DNA from: a virus
Virus record (IMG/VR): IMGVR_UViG_3300032294_000893
Coordinates: 1 to 29,149 of that record
Strand: one strand, 5' to 3'
Length of the DNA: 29,149 nucleotides
The notes beneath the pieces were generated by a model. The model did no database searches, was not told where the DNA came from, and was given only the letters and a program-made list of their open reading frames with translations. The position numbers were made by a program, and so were the translations under genes. Shown one piece after another: positions 6,624 to 11,894 of this stretch (position 1 is its first letter; every line of letters starts with the position of its first letter).

Positions 6624-6724
6624 AATAACCCCTTTAAGCGACACACTGAAAAAGGTGATATAACCCGAAAGATCGGCAAGCCGCCTGATTGGTTCTTTAA
6701 CAATGTGTCTTTTGAAATGGTCAT
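6620..6724 (-). CDS. 34-aa hypothetical peptide
   Basis: ATG at 6724, stop TGA at 6620-6622 overlapping the GTG of the next gene. The peptide begins MTISKDTLLKNQSGGLPIFR and ends VISPFSVCRLKGLL. It fills the only sizeable gap in this block. Evidence for translation is the GTGA overlap; the ribosome-binding site (AAAGATAAG) is weak. It shows no TM segment. It could also be a chance frame in a leader region. Confidence 0.35.
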   Translation of the reverse strand: MTISKDTLLKNQSGGLPIFRVISPFSVCRLKGLL

Positions 6725-6780
6725 CTTATCTTTCGTTTGCTTGGCATATCACTGCCGTTATTAATACTATAAACCTAAAT

Positions 6781-7137
6781 TTATTTATCTTGCAAGTATT
6801 TTTGTATTATTTTTTGCCCTTCCTCAAATCCATAGGCCACTTCCGCACCATAACCCATTGATTCTGCTAAATTTAAGAACTCTATTTGATTTTGTTGTAA
6901 TTTTGCACTTTTATCTTTTTTCATCTCAATAAATAGACCATGTTGGCCATTGGATGGGATCATAAGAAATAGGTCTGAAACGCCCGCAGTAACCCCTTCA
7001 GCCTTTAATTTTATGGCCGTTCCTATGTGCCTAGCGCCCCCGTTTGGTATAGCAAATAAGCATTTAGCCATTAATGGATATTGAAGCCTAAACCATTTAA
7101 TAAGCAAAGACTGTGCCAAGTGTTCATTATTCTTCAT
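6781..7137 (-). CDS. VRR-NUC domain nuclease
   Basis: The product is 118 aa from the ATG at 7137. The stretch AIPNGGARHIGTAIKLKAEG, then VTAGVSDLFL and GLFIEMKKDKSAKLQQNQ, is the VRR-NUC core: the Asp of VSDLFL and the Glu-x-Lys of IEMK form the PD-(D/E)xK metal site. The Gln in LQQNQIEF is also conserved. Related enzymes act on branched DNA, and in phages this gene is common near replication genes. The frame continues to an ATG at 7170, but residues before MKNNEHLAQ look unlike the family and neither start has a good ribosome-binding site. It is the first gene of the leftward block. Confidence 0.85.
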   Translation of the reverse strand: MKNNEHLAQSLLIKWFRLQYPLMAKCLFAIPNGGARHIGTAIKLKAEGVTAGVSDLFLMIPSNGQHGLFIEMKKDKSAKLQQNQIEFLNLAESMGYGAEVAYGFEEGQKIIQKYLQDK

Positions 7138-7156
7138 AAAATATTTTAAAAAAAGA

Positions 7157-7184
7157 TTGCACAAAGTCATTTTATATGGATAAT
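7157..7184 (+). promoter_or_regulatory. Candidate rightward promoter in the divergent region
   Basis: The only divergent junction in the window lies between 7137 and 7231. On the plus strand TTGCAC (7157-7162) and GATAAT (7179-7184) are 16 bases apart, resembling a sigma70 -35/-10 pair with a good -10 and a weak -35. A leftward TATAAA-like box overlaps the same stretch near 7171-7176. Both operons must start here, so control of the two directions is probably linked. The exact boxes are uncertain. Confidence 0.35.
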
Positions 7185-7230
7185 AACTCTTACGGAAACA
7201 ATTTATTAACGAAACTTAAAGGAAACTAAA

Positions 7231-7572
7231 ATGAAACTTCAAACAACAGACTTCAGATTCGTAGCTAAACTTGACAAGCACGATCACTACACAGACGCTA
7301 ATGGCGTTATTCGTTGGGCTTCAAATAACTCTGTTCCACCAATTGACATTCTTGAATTAGCTTTTGTTGATGGCAAAATTTCAGAGCAAACACTTTTAAT
7401 TTCTTTAAAAACTAAATCTTCAGAAGATCAAGCATTTTTACAAAAATATTTTCAAATGCGTCAAAAAAATGGTTATTCAGAAGAAGAACTTTTTGAAATA
7501 TCTGCAAATTTTGATCCAAGTGAAACAGTAGTTGATGCACTTACAGGATTAGTAATAAGACAAGGGGCTTAA
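7231..7572 (+). CDS. Hypothetical protein, first gene of rightward operon, 113 aa
   Basis: The ATG at 7231 is preceded by AAAGGAAACTAAA, a leader seen before several genes of this operon. The product starts MKLQTTDFRFVAKLDKHDHY and is soluble, with a mixed alpha/beta look and an acidic C-terminal half (KNGYSEEELFEISANFDPSE). No known family is recognised. As the first gene after the divergent promoter it is probably made early. Its TAA lies in the loop of a GC-rich hairpin that looks like a terminator or attenuator. Confidence 0.65.
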   Translation: MKLQTTDFRFVAKLDKHDHYTDANGVIRWASNNSVPPIDILELAFVDGKISEQTLLISLKTKSSEDQAFLQKYFQMRQKNGYSEEELFEISANFDPSETVVDALTGLVIRQGA

Positions 7573-7587
7573 TTGCCCCTGTTTTTT
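7563..7587 (+). terminator. Intra-operon terminator/attenuator hairpin
   Basis: AGGGGC (7563-7568), loop TTAATT, GCCCCT (7575-7580), then GTTTTTT. This is a rho-independent terminator shape. The stop codon of the first gene sits in the loop, so a ribosome finishing that gene would cover the stem. Downstream genes have no obvious new promoter, so read-through is likely. The same 18-base palindrome recurs at 11291-11308. Confidence 0.65.
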
Positions 7588-7599
7588 AAAGGACAAAAT

Positions 7600-7767
7600 A
7601 TGATTAACAAAAAAAAATTCTTAAAAATTGAAAGTCTTATTGAAGCTTTGCAACATGAAGTAAAGTTTTCAATTCCTGTTAATTCATTTTGGGTTGATTT
7701 TGATGAAAAATTAACTCAAGCAATGGATACTCTTTATACAACTCAACAAGAAACTAAAGGAAACTAA
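7600..7767 (+). CDS. Hypothetical protein, 55 aa
   Basis: ATG at 7600 with AAAGGACAAA upstream. An open frame upstream from a TTG at 7573 lies inside the terminator hairpin and is not a credible start. The product opens MINKKKFLKIESLIEALQHE and includes VNSFWVDFDEKLTQAMD. It is small, helical and mixed in charge. Its last codons carry the AAAGGAAACTAA ribosome-binding site of the next gene, which begins directly after the stop codon. The family is not recognised. Confidence 0.55.
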   Translation: MINKKKFLKIESLIEALQHEVKFSIPVNSFWVDFDEKLTQAMDTLYTTQQETKGN

Positions 7768-8025
7768 ATGAAAACACTATTAACCGCACTATTAATCGCA
7801 CTCCCGATCATGGCTATCGGGGGTGAATCACCTAAACTTCGATACAATTGGGTTGAGAAAAAATGGAATTACGCACCCAAAGAAGCCAAACTTAAATATA
7901 ATTGGACAGCCGACCAATATGAGTTTGTTATGCCAGGCTCACAATTAAGGCTTAATACTCAATCTAATAACTATGAGTATGTTCAAACTCAAATTAGCAA
8001 TCCATATCAATCTGAAATAGAATAA
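7768..8025 (+). CDS. Exported repeat protein (L-x-YNW units)
   Basis: The product is 85 aa. An N-terminal signal peptide (MKTLLTALLIALPIMAIGG) is followed by three imperfect units of about 16 residues: KLRYNWVEKKWNYAP (23-37), KLKYNWTADQYEFVMP (41-56) and QLRLNTQSNNYEYVQ (59-73). The consensus is L-(R/K)-YNW, five residues, then an aromatic pair. Similar short exported proteins with 'YNP/YNW...WEYA' repeats occur in other phages, with no known function to my knowledge. It would end in the periplasm, so a role in envelope change or superinfection exclusion is possible. AAAGGAAACTAA precedes the ATG. Confidence 0.7.
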   Translation: MKTLLTALLIALPIMAIGGESPKLRYNWVEKKWNYAPKEAKLKYNWTADQYEFVMPGSQLRLNTQSNNYEYVQTQISNPYQSEIE

Positions 8026-8042
8026 AAAAAGGATAAGACAAG

Positions 8043-8153
8043 ATGAAAAAAGACTTAATTTTAGGATGTATATTTGCCACCGCATTTTGGGCATGGTTCG
8101 CAATTTGCTTATATATTTTAACTCCAATAGTTATGGATTGGATGGGTAAATAA
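8043..8153 (+). CDS. 36-aa single-helix membrane protein
   Basis: ATG at 8043 with AAAGGATAAGACAAG upstream, a leader also used before the ERF gene. The product starts MKKDLILGCIFATAFWAWFA and continues ICLYILTPIVMDWMGK: one TM helix rich in aromatic residues with a Cys on each side of its centre. The stop is one base before the next ATG. The function is unknown. The frame is too short to be found by length alone, but its signals are good. Confidence 0.55.
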   Translation: MKKDLILGCIFATAFWAWFAICLYILTPIVMDWMGK

Positions 8154-8154
8154 T

Positions 8155-8490
8155 ATGGCTACCGCATTAGTTCGTATGATTGAAAATAAACAAATAGTAG
8201 GAATGTTTGTTTATAAAGAACCTGAAGATTTATTTTGGCTTATTGATCAAGCTGGCAATCCTTATGATTGTGAATTTATTAATCTTAAATATGGCGGTTT
8301 AATTTGGGAATCAGAATCAGGGCCTATTATTTCTGATGAAATGCAAAAAGCTTGGGATGCTGATGACGATGGCGAAGCTATTGGAAATGTTGAAGATGAA
8401 ATTTTTGATGGCGGAAGATTAGATGCTTATGCTTTTGAGCAGGCTATTGATTCTAAATGGACTAAAATAACCAAAAAATTTGTGGAATAA
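8155..8490 (+). CDS. Acidic hypothetical protein, 111 aa
   Basis: The start ATG follows the previous stop by one base, so translation is likely coupled. The product begins MATALVRMIENKQIVGMFVY. The first half is beta-like (EPEDLFWLIDQAGNPYDCEF, then INLKYGGLIW). The second half is strongly acidic (AWDADDDGEAIGNVEDEIFD) and looks like a charged, DNA-mimic-type surface. That resemblance is only suggestive. No family is recognised. Confidence 0.6.
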   Translation: MATALVRMIENKQIVGMFVYKEPEDLFWLIDQAGNPYDCEFINLKYGGLIWESESGPIISDEMQKAWDADDDGEAIGNVEDEIFDGGRLDAYAFEQAIDSKWTKITKKFVE

Positions 8491-8558
8491 CAAATATGTT
8501 GCCAAATCAAGAAGATAAGTATAATATGACGACAAATCAATCACTTACGGGGGCTAAT

Positions 8559-8912
8559 ATGGCTGACCAAGTTGCAATTGAAAATAAGATACATATTCAA
8601 GCGTTACATCATCCTGATCCTGATTTTTATGGCGATGATGATCAAATTAGAAATATGCAAGAACTTATTGAATATTACCTAACTTTCCAATGTCAAAATT
8701 GGGGCGATTTATATGCTGACGCTGAAAATTCAGGCCCATTTATTACTCGTATTCATAGCATTTTATTTGATGCTAAAGATGATGAGCTAGGCCGTATTCG
8801 AGATGAGTTTAATAAAGCTATTAAAGACATGGCCAAATATGTTTATAACAACCATGAAACTAATAGTTGGGCTAAACGCATCTATGATGCTACAATAGAA
8901 AATATAGTTTAG
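8559..8912 (+). CDS. Acidic hypothetical protein, 117 aa
   Basis: ATG at 8559 has CGGGGGCTAAT in front, a strong ribosome-binding site. The frame is open from an ATG at 8496 and there is another ATG at 8526, but neither has a comparable signal, so the 8559 start was chosen. The product begins MADQVAIENKIHIQALHHPD. The body is helical and acidic, with a FQCQNWGDLYADAENSGPF stretch and a C-terminal helix (FNKAIKDMAKYVYNN). It precedes the ERF gene by 24 bases. The family is not recognised. Confidence 0.6.
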   Translation: MADQVAIENKIHIQALHHPDPDFYGDDDQIRNMQELIEYYLTFQCQNWGDLYADAENSGPFITRIHSILFDAKDDELGRIRDEFNKAIKDMAKYVYNNHETNSWAKRIYDATIENIV

Positions 8913-8936
8913 AAACTTTTATAAGGACAAGACAAG

Positions 8937-9482
8937 ATGAAAACTTCCGATAGCATCAAACAGATTGCTGAAGCTTTAGTGTCGGCGCAAAAAGAAATTA
9001 AATTTGCCGTTAAAGATTCAACCAATCCTCACTTTAAATCTAAATACGCTAATATTAATTCTGTTATTGATGCGGTTAAAAAACCACTCAATGATAATGG
9101 CATAGCAATACTCCAATCATTAAGCCCTTCCGATGACGGCAAGCTTCATCTAACTACTCGTTTAATCCATAGTTCAGGGGAATGGATTGAAGATACTGCC
9201 GTCTGTCCTATTCAAAAGCAAGATCCACAAGGATTAGGATCAGCCATATCTTATATTCGCCGTTATAGTTTATCTGCTATGTGCGCCGTTTATGCCGATG
9301 ATGATGATGGCCAATCAGCCGCTTTAAATGCCGCAGATTATCTTCAAAAAATTACTCATAGCCAATCTTTAGATGAGCTTCAAGCTAATTATAATTTTGT
9401 TATGGGTGAAGTTAAGAATGACAGAACTCTATCTAAAATGATCATTGAAGCAAAAGACAAAAGAAAGGCAGAACTCGTATGA
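8937..9482 (+). CDS. ERF-family single-strand annealing protein
   Basis: The product is 181 aa. The core NPHFKSKYANINSVIDAV, LNDNGIAILQSL, then SSGEWIEDTAVCPIQKQDPQ, GSAISYIRRYSL and ADDDDGQ is the ERF superfamily pattern (P22 Erf relatives). It anneals complementary single strands during phage recombination and genome circularisation or repair. It works naturally with the YqaJ-type exonuclease two genes downstream and the SSB-like protein after that. The ATG is preceded by AAGGACAAGACAAG. The C-terminal 50 residues are helical and variable, as usual in the family. Confidence 0.92.
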   Translation: MKTSDSIKQIAEALVSAQKEIKFAVKDSTNPHFKSKYANINSVIDAVKKPLNDNGIAILQSLSPSDDGKLHLTTRLIHSSGEWIEDTAVCPIQKQDPQGLGSAISYIRRYSLSAMCAVYADDDDGQSAALNAADYLQKITHSQSLDELQANYNFVMGEVKNDRTLSKMIIEAKDKRKAELV

Positions 9483-9619
9483 AAAAATCAATAGCATTCC
9501 TAGCAATCATTGTAGCTTTATTTGCAATCAAAGCTTACGCTTGTTATACCCAAACTTACATTGTTGATGGTCGCATTATTAATTGCACCACTTGTGGCAA
9601 TGTTACTAATTGTTTTTAA
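9479..9619 (+). CDS. Secreted Cys-rich small protein, 46 aa
   Basis: The ATG at 9479 overlaps the stop of the ERF gene as ATGA. A signal peptide, MKKSIAFLAIIVALFAIKAYA, ends in AYA and is followed by the mature part CYTQTYIVDGRIINCTTCGN and VTNCF, with four Cys. The mature sequence could be a lipoprotein only if a lipobox were present; A-Y-A-C is not a classic one. The pattern 'T.(T/I)IVDGR..(N/S)CT.C...CF' is one I have seen in many phage genomes, always small and exported. Function unknown; an envelope or periplasmic role is inferred. Confidence 0.65.
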   Translation: MKKSIAFLAIIVALFAIKAYACYTQTYIVDGRIINCTTCGNVTNCF

Positions 9620-9628
9620 GGGGCTATT

Positions 9629-9802
9629 ATGATTGACGGATTAAGAAACAGTAATTTTTTTGGAGTGAAGCTACCCTATTCGGATCAAGAATTAATGGCC
9701 GTAGAAGCCCGTAAAACACGAATAGAAGCCCTTAAAAGAGAGCTAGGTAATAAATATATATTAGCACCTTTATATGGCAAGATTAAAAGCCCTAGACTAT
9801 GA
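9629..9802 (+). CDS. Hypothetical protein, 57 aa
   Basis: ATG at 9629 with TTAAGGGGCTATT in front, a good ribosome-binding site. The stop TGA at 9800-9802 overlaps the next ATG. The product opens MIDGLRNSNFFGVKLPYSDQ and continues with a charged helix, EARKTRIEALKRELGN, and a basic tail KIKSPRL. It is probably soluble and perhaps nucleic-acid binding, given its Arg/Lys-rich helix. No family is recognised. Confidence 0.55.
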   Translation: MIDGLRNSNFFGVKLPYSDQELMAVEARKTRIEALKRELGNKYILAPLYGKIKSPRL

Positions 9803-10245
9803 ATGGGGCTTATTCATATAAAGAAAGAAATAATGTTGTAAATATAGCTGAAGTATTGTTTGAAGCTTATTGCCAATCTAAAGGTTATTTTTATAGAAGA
9901 TTAGGGTTTGATGAGAAAAACGATCCTATACCTAATTTTTATGACCTTAATACTTTTATTAGAAATATGCCTGATTTTTATATTAATAATAATGGCAAAG
10001 CTGGGCTAATAATGGTTAAGGGAACGGCTAATATTAAAGCTTCAGAAATTAAAATGCTTCCAATGTTTATGGAATGGTATAGCTCTGAAAAATGCCCATT
10101 ATTATATGCATTTTGTTTTAAGGATCAAAAGCCATTATTACTACATCCTGATAAAGTTATATTTTTGTATGACAATGCAACAGATCAACAATGGCATGAC
10201 GGCGTAACTTATAGAAACTTAAATTTAAACAAGGAAACTATATGA
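9799..10245 (+). CDS. Putative PD-(D/E)xK-like protein, altered active site
   Basis: The product is 148 aa. It has the order of small resolvase/restriction-fold proteins: an N-terminal helix with Glu (NIAEVLFEAYCQSKGYFYRR), then PDF (58-60), a beta strand and MVKG (72-75). In active enzymes the last strand reads E-x-K; here Met stands in the Glu position (IMVKG), so catalysis may be lost or use another residue (E21 or E83). It lies directly upstream of the exonuclease, so a recombination role is likely. The start overlaps the upstream stop as ATGA. The assignment is tentative. Confidence 0.4.
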   Translation: MNGAYSYKERNNVVNIAEVLFEAYCQSKGYFYRRLGFDEKNDPIPNFYDLNTFIRNMPDFYINNNGKAGLIMVKGTANIKASEIKMLPMFMEWYSSEKCPLLYAFCFKDQKPLLLHPDKVIFLYDNATDQQWHDGVTYRNLNLNKETI

Positions 10246-10907
10246 AATTAGAAGATAGAATTATTAGAGGTATAGAGCAGGGATCACCAGCCTGGAGTTC
10301 GCTCCGCATAGGCCGCATAGGCGGTAGCCGTATAAGTGATCTTTTAACTGAAGGTCGATCAGGCAATGAATCTTTAACTAGGCGCAAATATAAAAATGAA
10401 TTAATTAGGGAAAGATTAACGCAAAAAAAATTAGATACATATAAAACGCCTGCGATGATAAGAGGGATAGAACTTGAACCGCTGGCTCGTTCTTGGTATG
10501 AAGTTAAAAATAATGTATTTGTGGATCAAGTGGCTATTGTTAAGCATCCTACTATTGAAAATGGCCAATGCTCACCTGACGGCATAATTTTTGCTGATAA
10601 ACCATATTTGATTGAAATTAAAGTGCCTGATCCGAGTAACCACTTGGACAACTATTTAACAGGCGGTAAACAACTAGAACAGTATTATGACCAATGCATG
10701 TGGCAATTGGCCTGCATGCCTGAAATGGAGTTTTGTGATCTCATTTCTTTTGATCCCGACCTTACAGGATTGGAAGGATTTGTGAAGCGTATTTATCGAG
10801 ATGATGAATATATAAAAATGATGGAAGATAAGGTGATCTTATTCTTACAGGAAATAGAAACTACTGTTAATAACTTAAAGGAAATTAAAAATGGCAATAA
10901 CCCATGA
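10242..10907 (+). CDS. YqaJ/lambda-type 5'-3' exonuclease
   Basis: The product is 221 aa. GSPAWSSLRIGRIGGSRISD (14-33) is the N-terminal signature of the YqaJ/lambda Exo family. The catalytic parts are GIELEP (75-80), CSPDG (Asp113) and LIEIKVP (Glu125, Lys127), then a Tyr/Gln-rich helix (QYYDQCMWQLAC). It resects DNA ends and pairs with the ERF annealase to form a phage recombination system. AAGGAAACTAT before the ATG is the recurrent leader of this operon. Its 3' end overlaps the SSB-like gene by 17 bases. Confidence 0.9.
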   Translation: MKLEDRIIRGIEQGSPAWSSLRIGRIGGSRISDLLTEGRSGNESLTRRKYKNELIRERLTQKKLDTYKTPAMIRGIELEPLARSWYEVKNNVFVDQVAIVKHPTIENGQCSPDGIIFADKPYLIEIKVPDPSNHLDNYLTGGKQLEQYYDQCMWQLACMPEMEFCDLISFDPDLTGLEGFVKRIYRDDEYIKMMEDKVILFLQEIETTVNNLKEIKNGNNP

Positions 10908-11118
10908 TCTAATCGCTAAAACAGGCGAATATACAAACGCTAACGGCGAAACAAAAGCTAGATGGACTAAAGTCGGCGTGGCTATGAGCAATAAACAAGG
11001 TGGAACTTCACTCTTGATCGAAAGTATCCCTGTCAATTTTGACGGCTGGGTAACTATGAGAGAACCGCAACCTAAACAAGCTGGCGGTGCAGAGGATAAA
11101 ACTGACCTACCATTTTAA
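10891..11118 (+). CDS. Small SSB-like protein with DLPF tail
   Basis: The product is 75 aa. It reads as a compact beta domain (KTGEYTNANGETKARWTKVG, then LLIESIPVNFDGWVTM) followed by a flexible, acidic end AEDKTDLPF. The closing DLPF resembles the DIPF tip by which bacterial SSB recruits partner proteins. The context (annealase, exonuclease) fits a single-strand DNA binding or competitor protein. It is much shorter than E. coli SSB (178 aa), so a true OB fold is only an inference. AAAGGAAATTAAAA precedes the ATG. Confidence 0.55.
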   Translation: MAITHDLIAKTGEYTNANGETKARWTKVGVAMSNKQGGTSLLIESIPVNFDGWVTMREPQPKQAGGAEDKTDLPF

Positions 11119-11192
11119 TGATTTTACTGATGGCATGAGCCACAATGTAGCCCATAATGATTGTGCAGTATTTATTAATTAAGGAGCATATT

Positions 11193-11264
11193 ATGTGGAC
11201 TAAACCATCAGCAACAGAAATGAGATTTGGCTTTGAAGTAACAATGTATGTTATGAATAAGTAA
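11193..11264 (+). CDS. pqqA: PqqA-like PQQ precursor peptide, 23 aa
   Basis: AAGGAG stands eight bases before the ATG at 11193, and TAA ends at 11264. The 23-aa product starts MWTKPSATEMRFG, then FEVTMY, and ends in Asn-Lys. PqqA of Klebsiella-type bacteria is also 23 aa, starts Met-Trp, and carries the core G-(F/L)-E-V-T-x-Y. Here Glu15 and Tyr19 fall at exactly the positions that PqqE joins to begin pyrroloquinoline quinone synthesis. No pqqB, C, D or E gene is in the window, so the peptide would depend on host enzymes. It is the last gene of the recombination operon, directly before a strong terminator. The reading (length, start, core motif, Glu/Tyr spacing) is hard to explain by chance. 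It may raise PQQ for methanol or glucose dehydrogenases, or act as a decoy. Confidence 0.85.
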   Translation: MWTKPSATEMRFGFEVTMYVMNK

Positions 11265-11284
11265 GTTATACAAAAATATAACTT
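11263..11284 (+). repeat. Inverted repeat at the pqqA stop codon
   Basis: AAGTTATA (11263-11270), loop CAAAAA, TATAACTT (11277-11284): a perfect 8-base AT stem that begins inside the stop codon. It would form a hairpin at the 3' end of the pqqA message, just before the GC-rich terminator. It may protect the 3' end or act in decay; this is inference. Confidence 0.6.
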
Positions 11285-11290
11285 TTAAAG

Positions 11291-11313
11291 AGGGGCTTAA
11301 TTGCCCCTTTTTT
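11291..11313 (+). terminator. Rho-independent terminator of the rightward operon
   Basis: AGGGGC, loop TTAATT, GCCCCT, with the stem ending at 11308 and then running into an unbroken T tract. It ends transcription after pqqA, just ahead of the convergent leftward genes. The 18-base palindrome is identical to that at 7563-7580. Read on the other strand the flank is not T-rich, so it works mainly rightward. Confidence 0.85.
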
Positions 11314-11315
11314 AT

Positions 11316-11335
11316 TTGATATGATATGGTATCAA
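11316..11335. repeat. Inverted repeat in the convergent junction
   Basis: TTGATA (11316-11321), an 8-base spacer and TATCAA (11330-11335) form a perfect 6-base inverted repeat just after the terminator. It could be a weak hairpin or a protein site. Neither flank is T-rich. Confidence 0.4.
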
Positions 11336-11341
11336 CTATGA

Positions 11342-11361
11342 GATCATTTAATATAATGATC
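11342..11361. repeat. Inverted repeat over the end of the leftward block
   Basis: GATCATT (11342-11348), loop TAATAT, AATGATC (11355-11361). It contains the stop codon of the last leftward gene (11344-11346) and two GATC sites. It could help end leftward transcription, but no T tract follows on the minus strand. Confidence 0.45.
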
Positions 11362-11541
11362 GCCTGTATTGCCATTTGTGCCAATTAAATCCATACGATC
11401 CTCATCCCAAGTATCCGATGAATCGTCTGAATCAAAATACTTTTCCTTGCGGCCAAATATTAAATCGTAATTATCATCATATTGTTTCTTTTGTTTCAAT
11501 TTGTTTGTTGATCCCTTACCAGCTTCCGAATATTTACTCAT
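11344..11541 (-). CDS. Hypothetical protein, 65 aa, last gene of the leftward block
   Basis: The product begins MSKYSEAGKGSTNKLKQKKQ and continues YDDNYDLIFGRKEKYFDSDD. The start 'MSKYSE.GKGS' followed by a 'YD.NYD.IFG' core is a pattern known from many phage genomes, with no assigned function. A basic N-terminus is joined to an acidic C-terminus. The ATG overlaps the 3' end of the HNH gene by eight bases. The stop lies in an inverted repeat. Confidence 0.65.
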   Translation of the reverse strand: MSKYSEAGKGSTNKLKQKKQYDDNYDLIFGRKEKYFDSDDSSDTWDEDRMDLIGTNGNTGDHYIK

Positions 11542-11893
11542 AGTTTTCTCTCACCCAATTAGAAAAGTTAATTAAATCGTCTTTATTAGCCGTATGTTTC
11601 ATTGTATTGGCTTTTGATGATATTACTTGAATATTGCCTTTAATGTAACCTTTAGTATTGTCTATACGATCAAGGCTAGGGCTTAAATCTCGGTTTCCAT
11701 CAATGGATTTTTTTAAGGGAAGTCCCAAAATGGGACATACTTCAGGAATAACTATATCTGATATTTCTATATCAAACGGAATACCTTTAGTTTTAGATCG
11801 GTATTGAGCTTGTTGAAATAAATTTCTTTCTCGATTGTTTGCTTTCCAATCTCTTAAATACTGACATCTATTGCTCTTTTCTTTTAAGGGCAT
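11534..11893 (-). CDS. HNH/endonuclease VII-like His-Me finger nuclease
   Basis: The product is 119 aa from the ATG at 11893, one base after the stop of the holin-like gene. A Cys in the segment IPEVCPILGLPL is followed by LSPSLDRIDNTKGYIKGN and IQVISSKANTMKHT, the typical end of phage His-Me finger nucleases: Asp in SLDRID and Asn in KGN and SKAN. The frame extends upstream only through a TTG at 11926, which lies in the holin gene and was rejected. It is a likely homing or DNA-processing nuclease placed between lysis and small genes. Confidence 0.75.
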   Translation of the reverse strand: MPLKEKSNRCQYLRDWKANNRERNLFQQAQYRSKTKGIPFDIEISDIVIPEVCPILGLPLKKSIDGNRDLSPSLDRIDNTKGYIKGNIQVISSKANTMKHTANKDDLINFSNWVRENYE

Positions 11894-11894
11894 A

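Noticed and set aside
7573-7599. TTG start that would extend the 55-aa gene
   Set aside because: The extension lies in the terminator hairpin and T tract, while ATG at 7600 has AAAGGA.
11137-11181. A 15-codon frame before pqqA (MSHNVAHNDCAVFIN)
   Set aside because: No ribosome-binding site and no recognisable property; it may only be a leader.
11193-11264. Reading the 23-aa peptide as a random frame
   Set aside because: The coincidence of length, Met-Trp start, GFEVTxY core, Glu15/Tyr19 positions, a perfect ribosome-binding site and a following terminator is too great.
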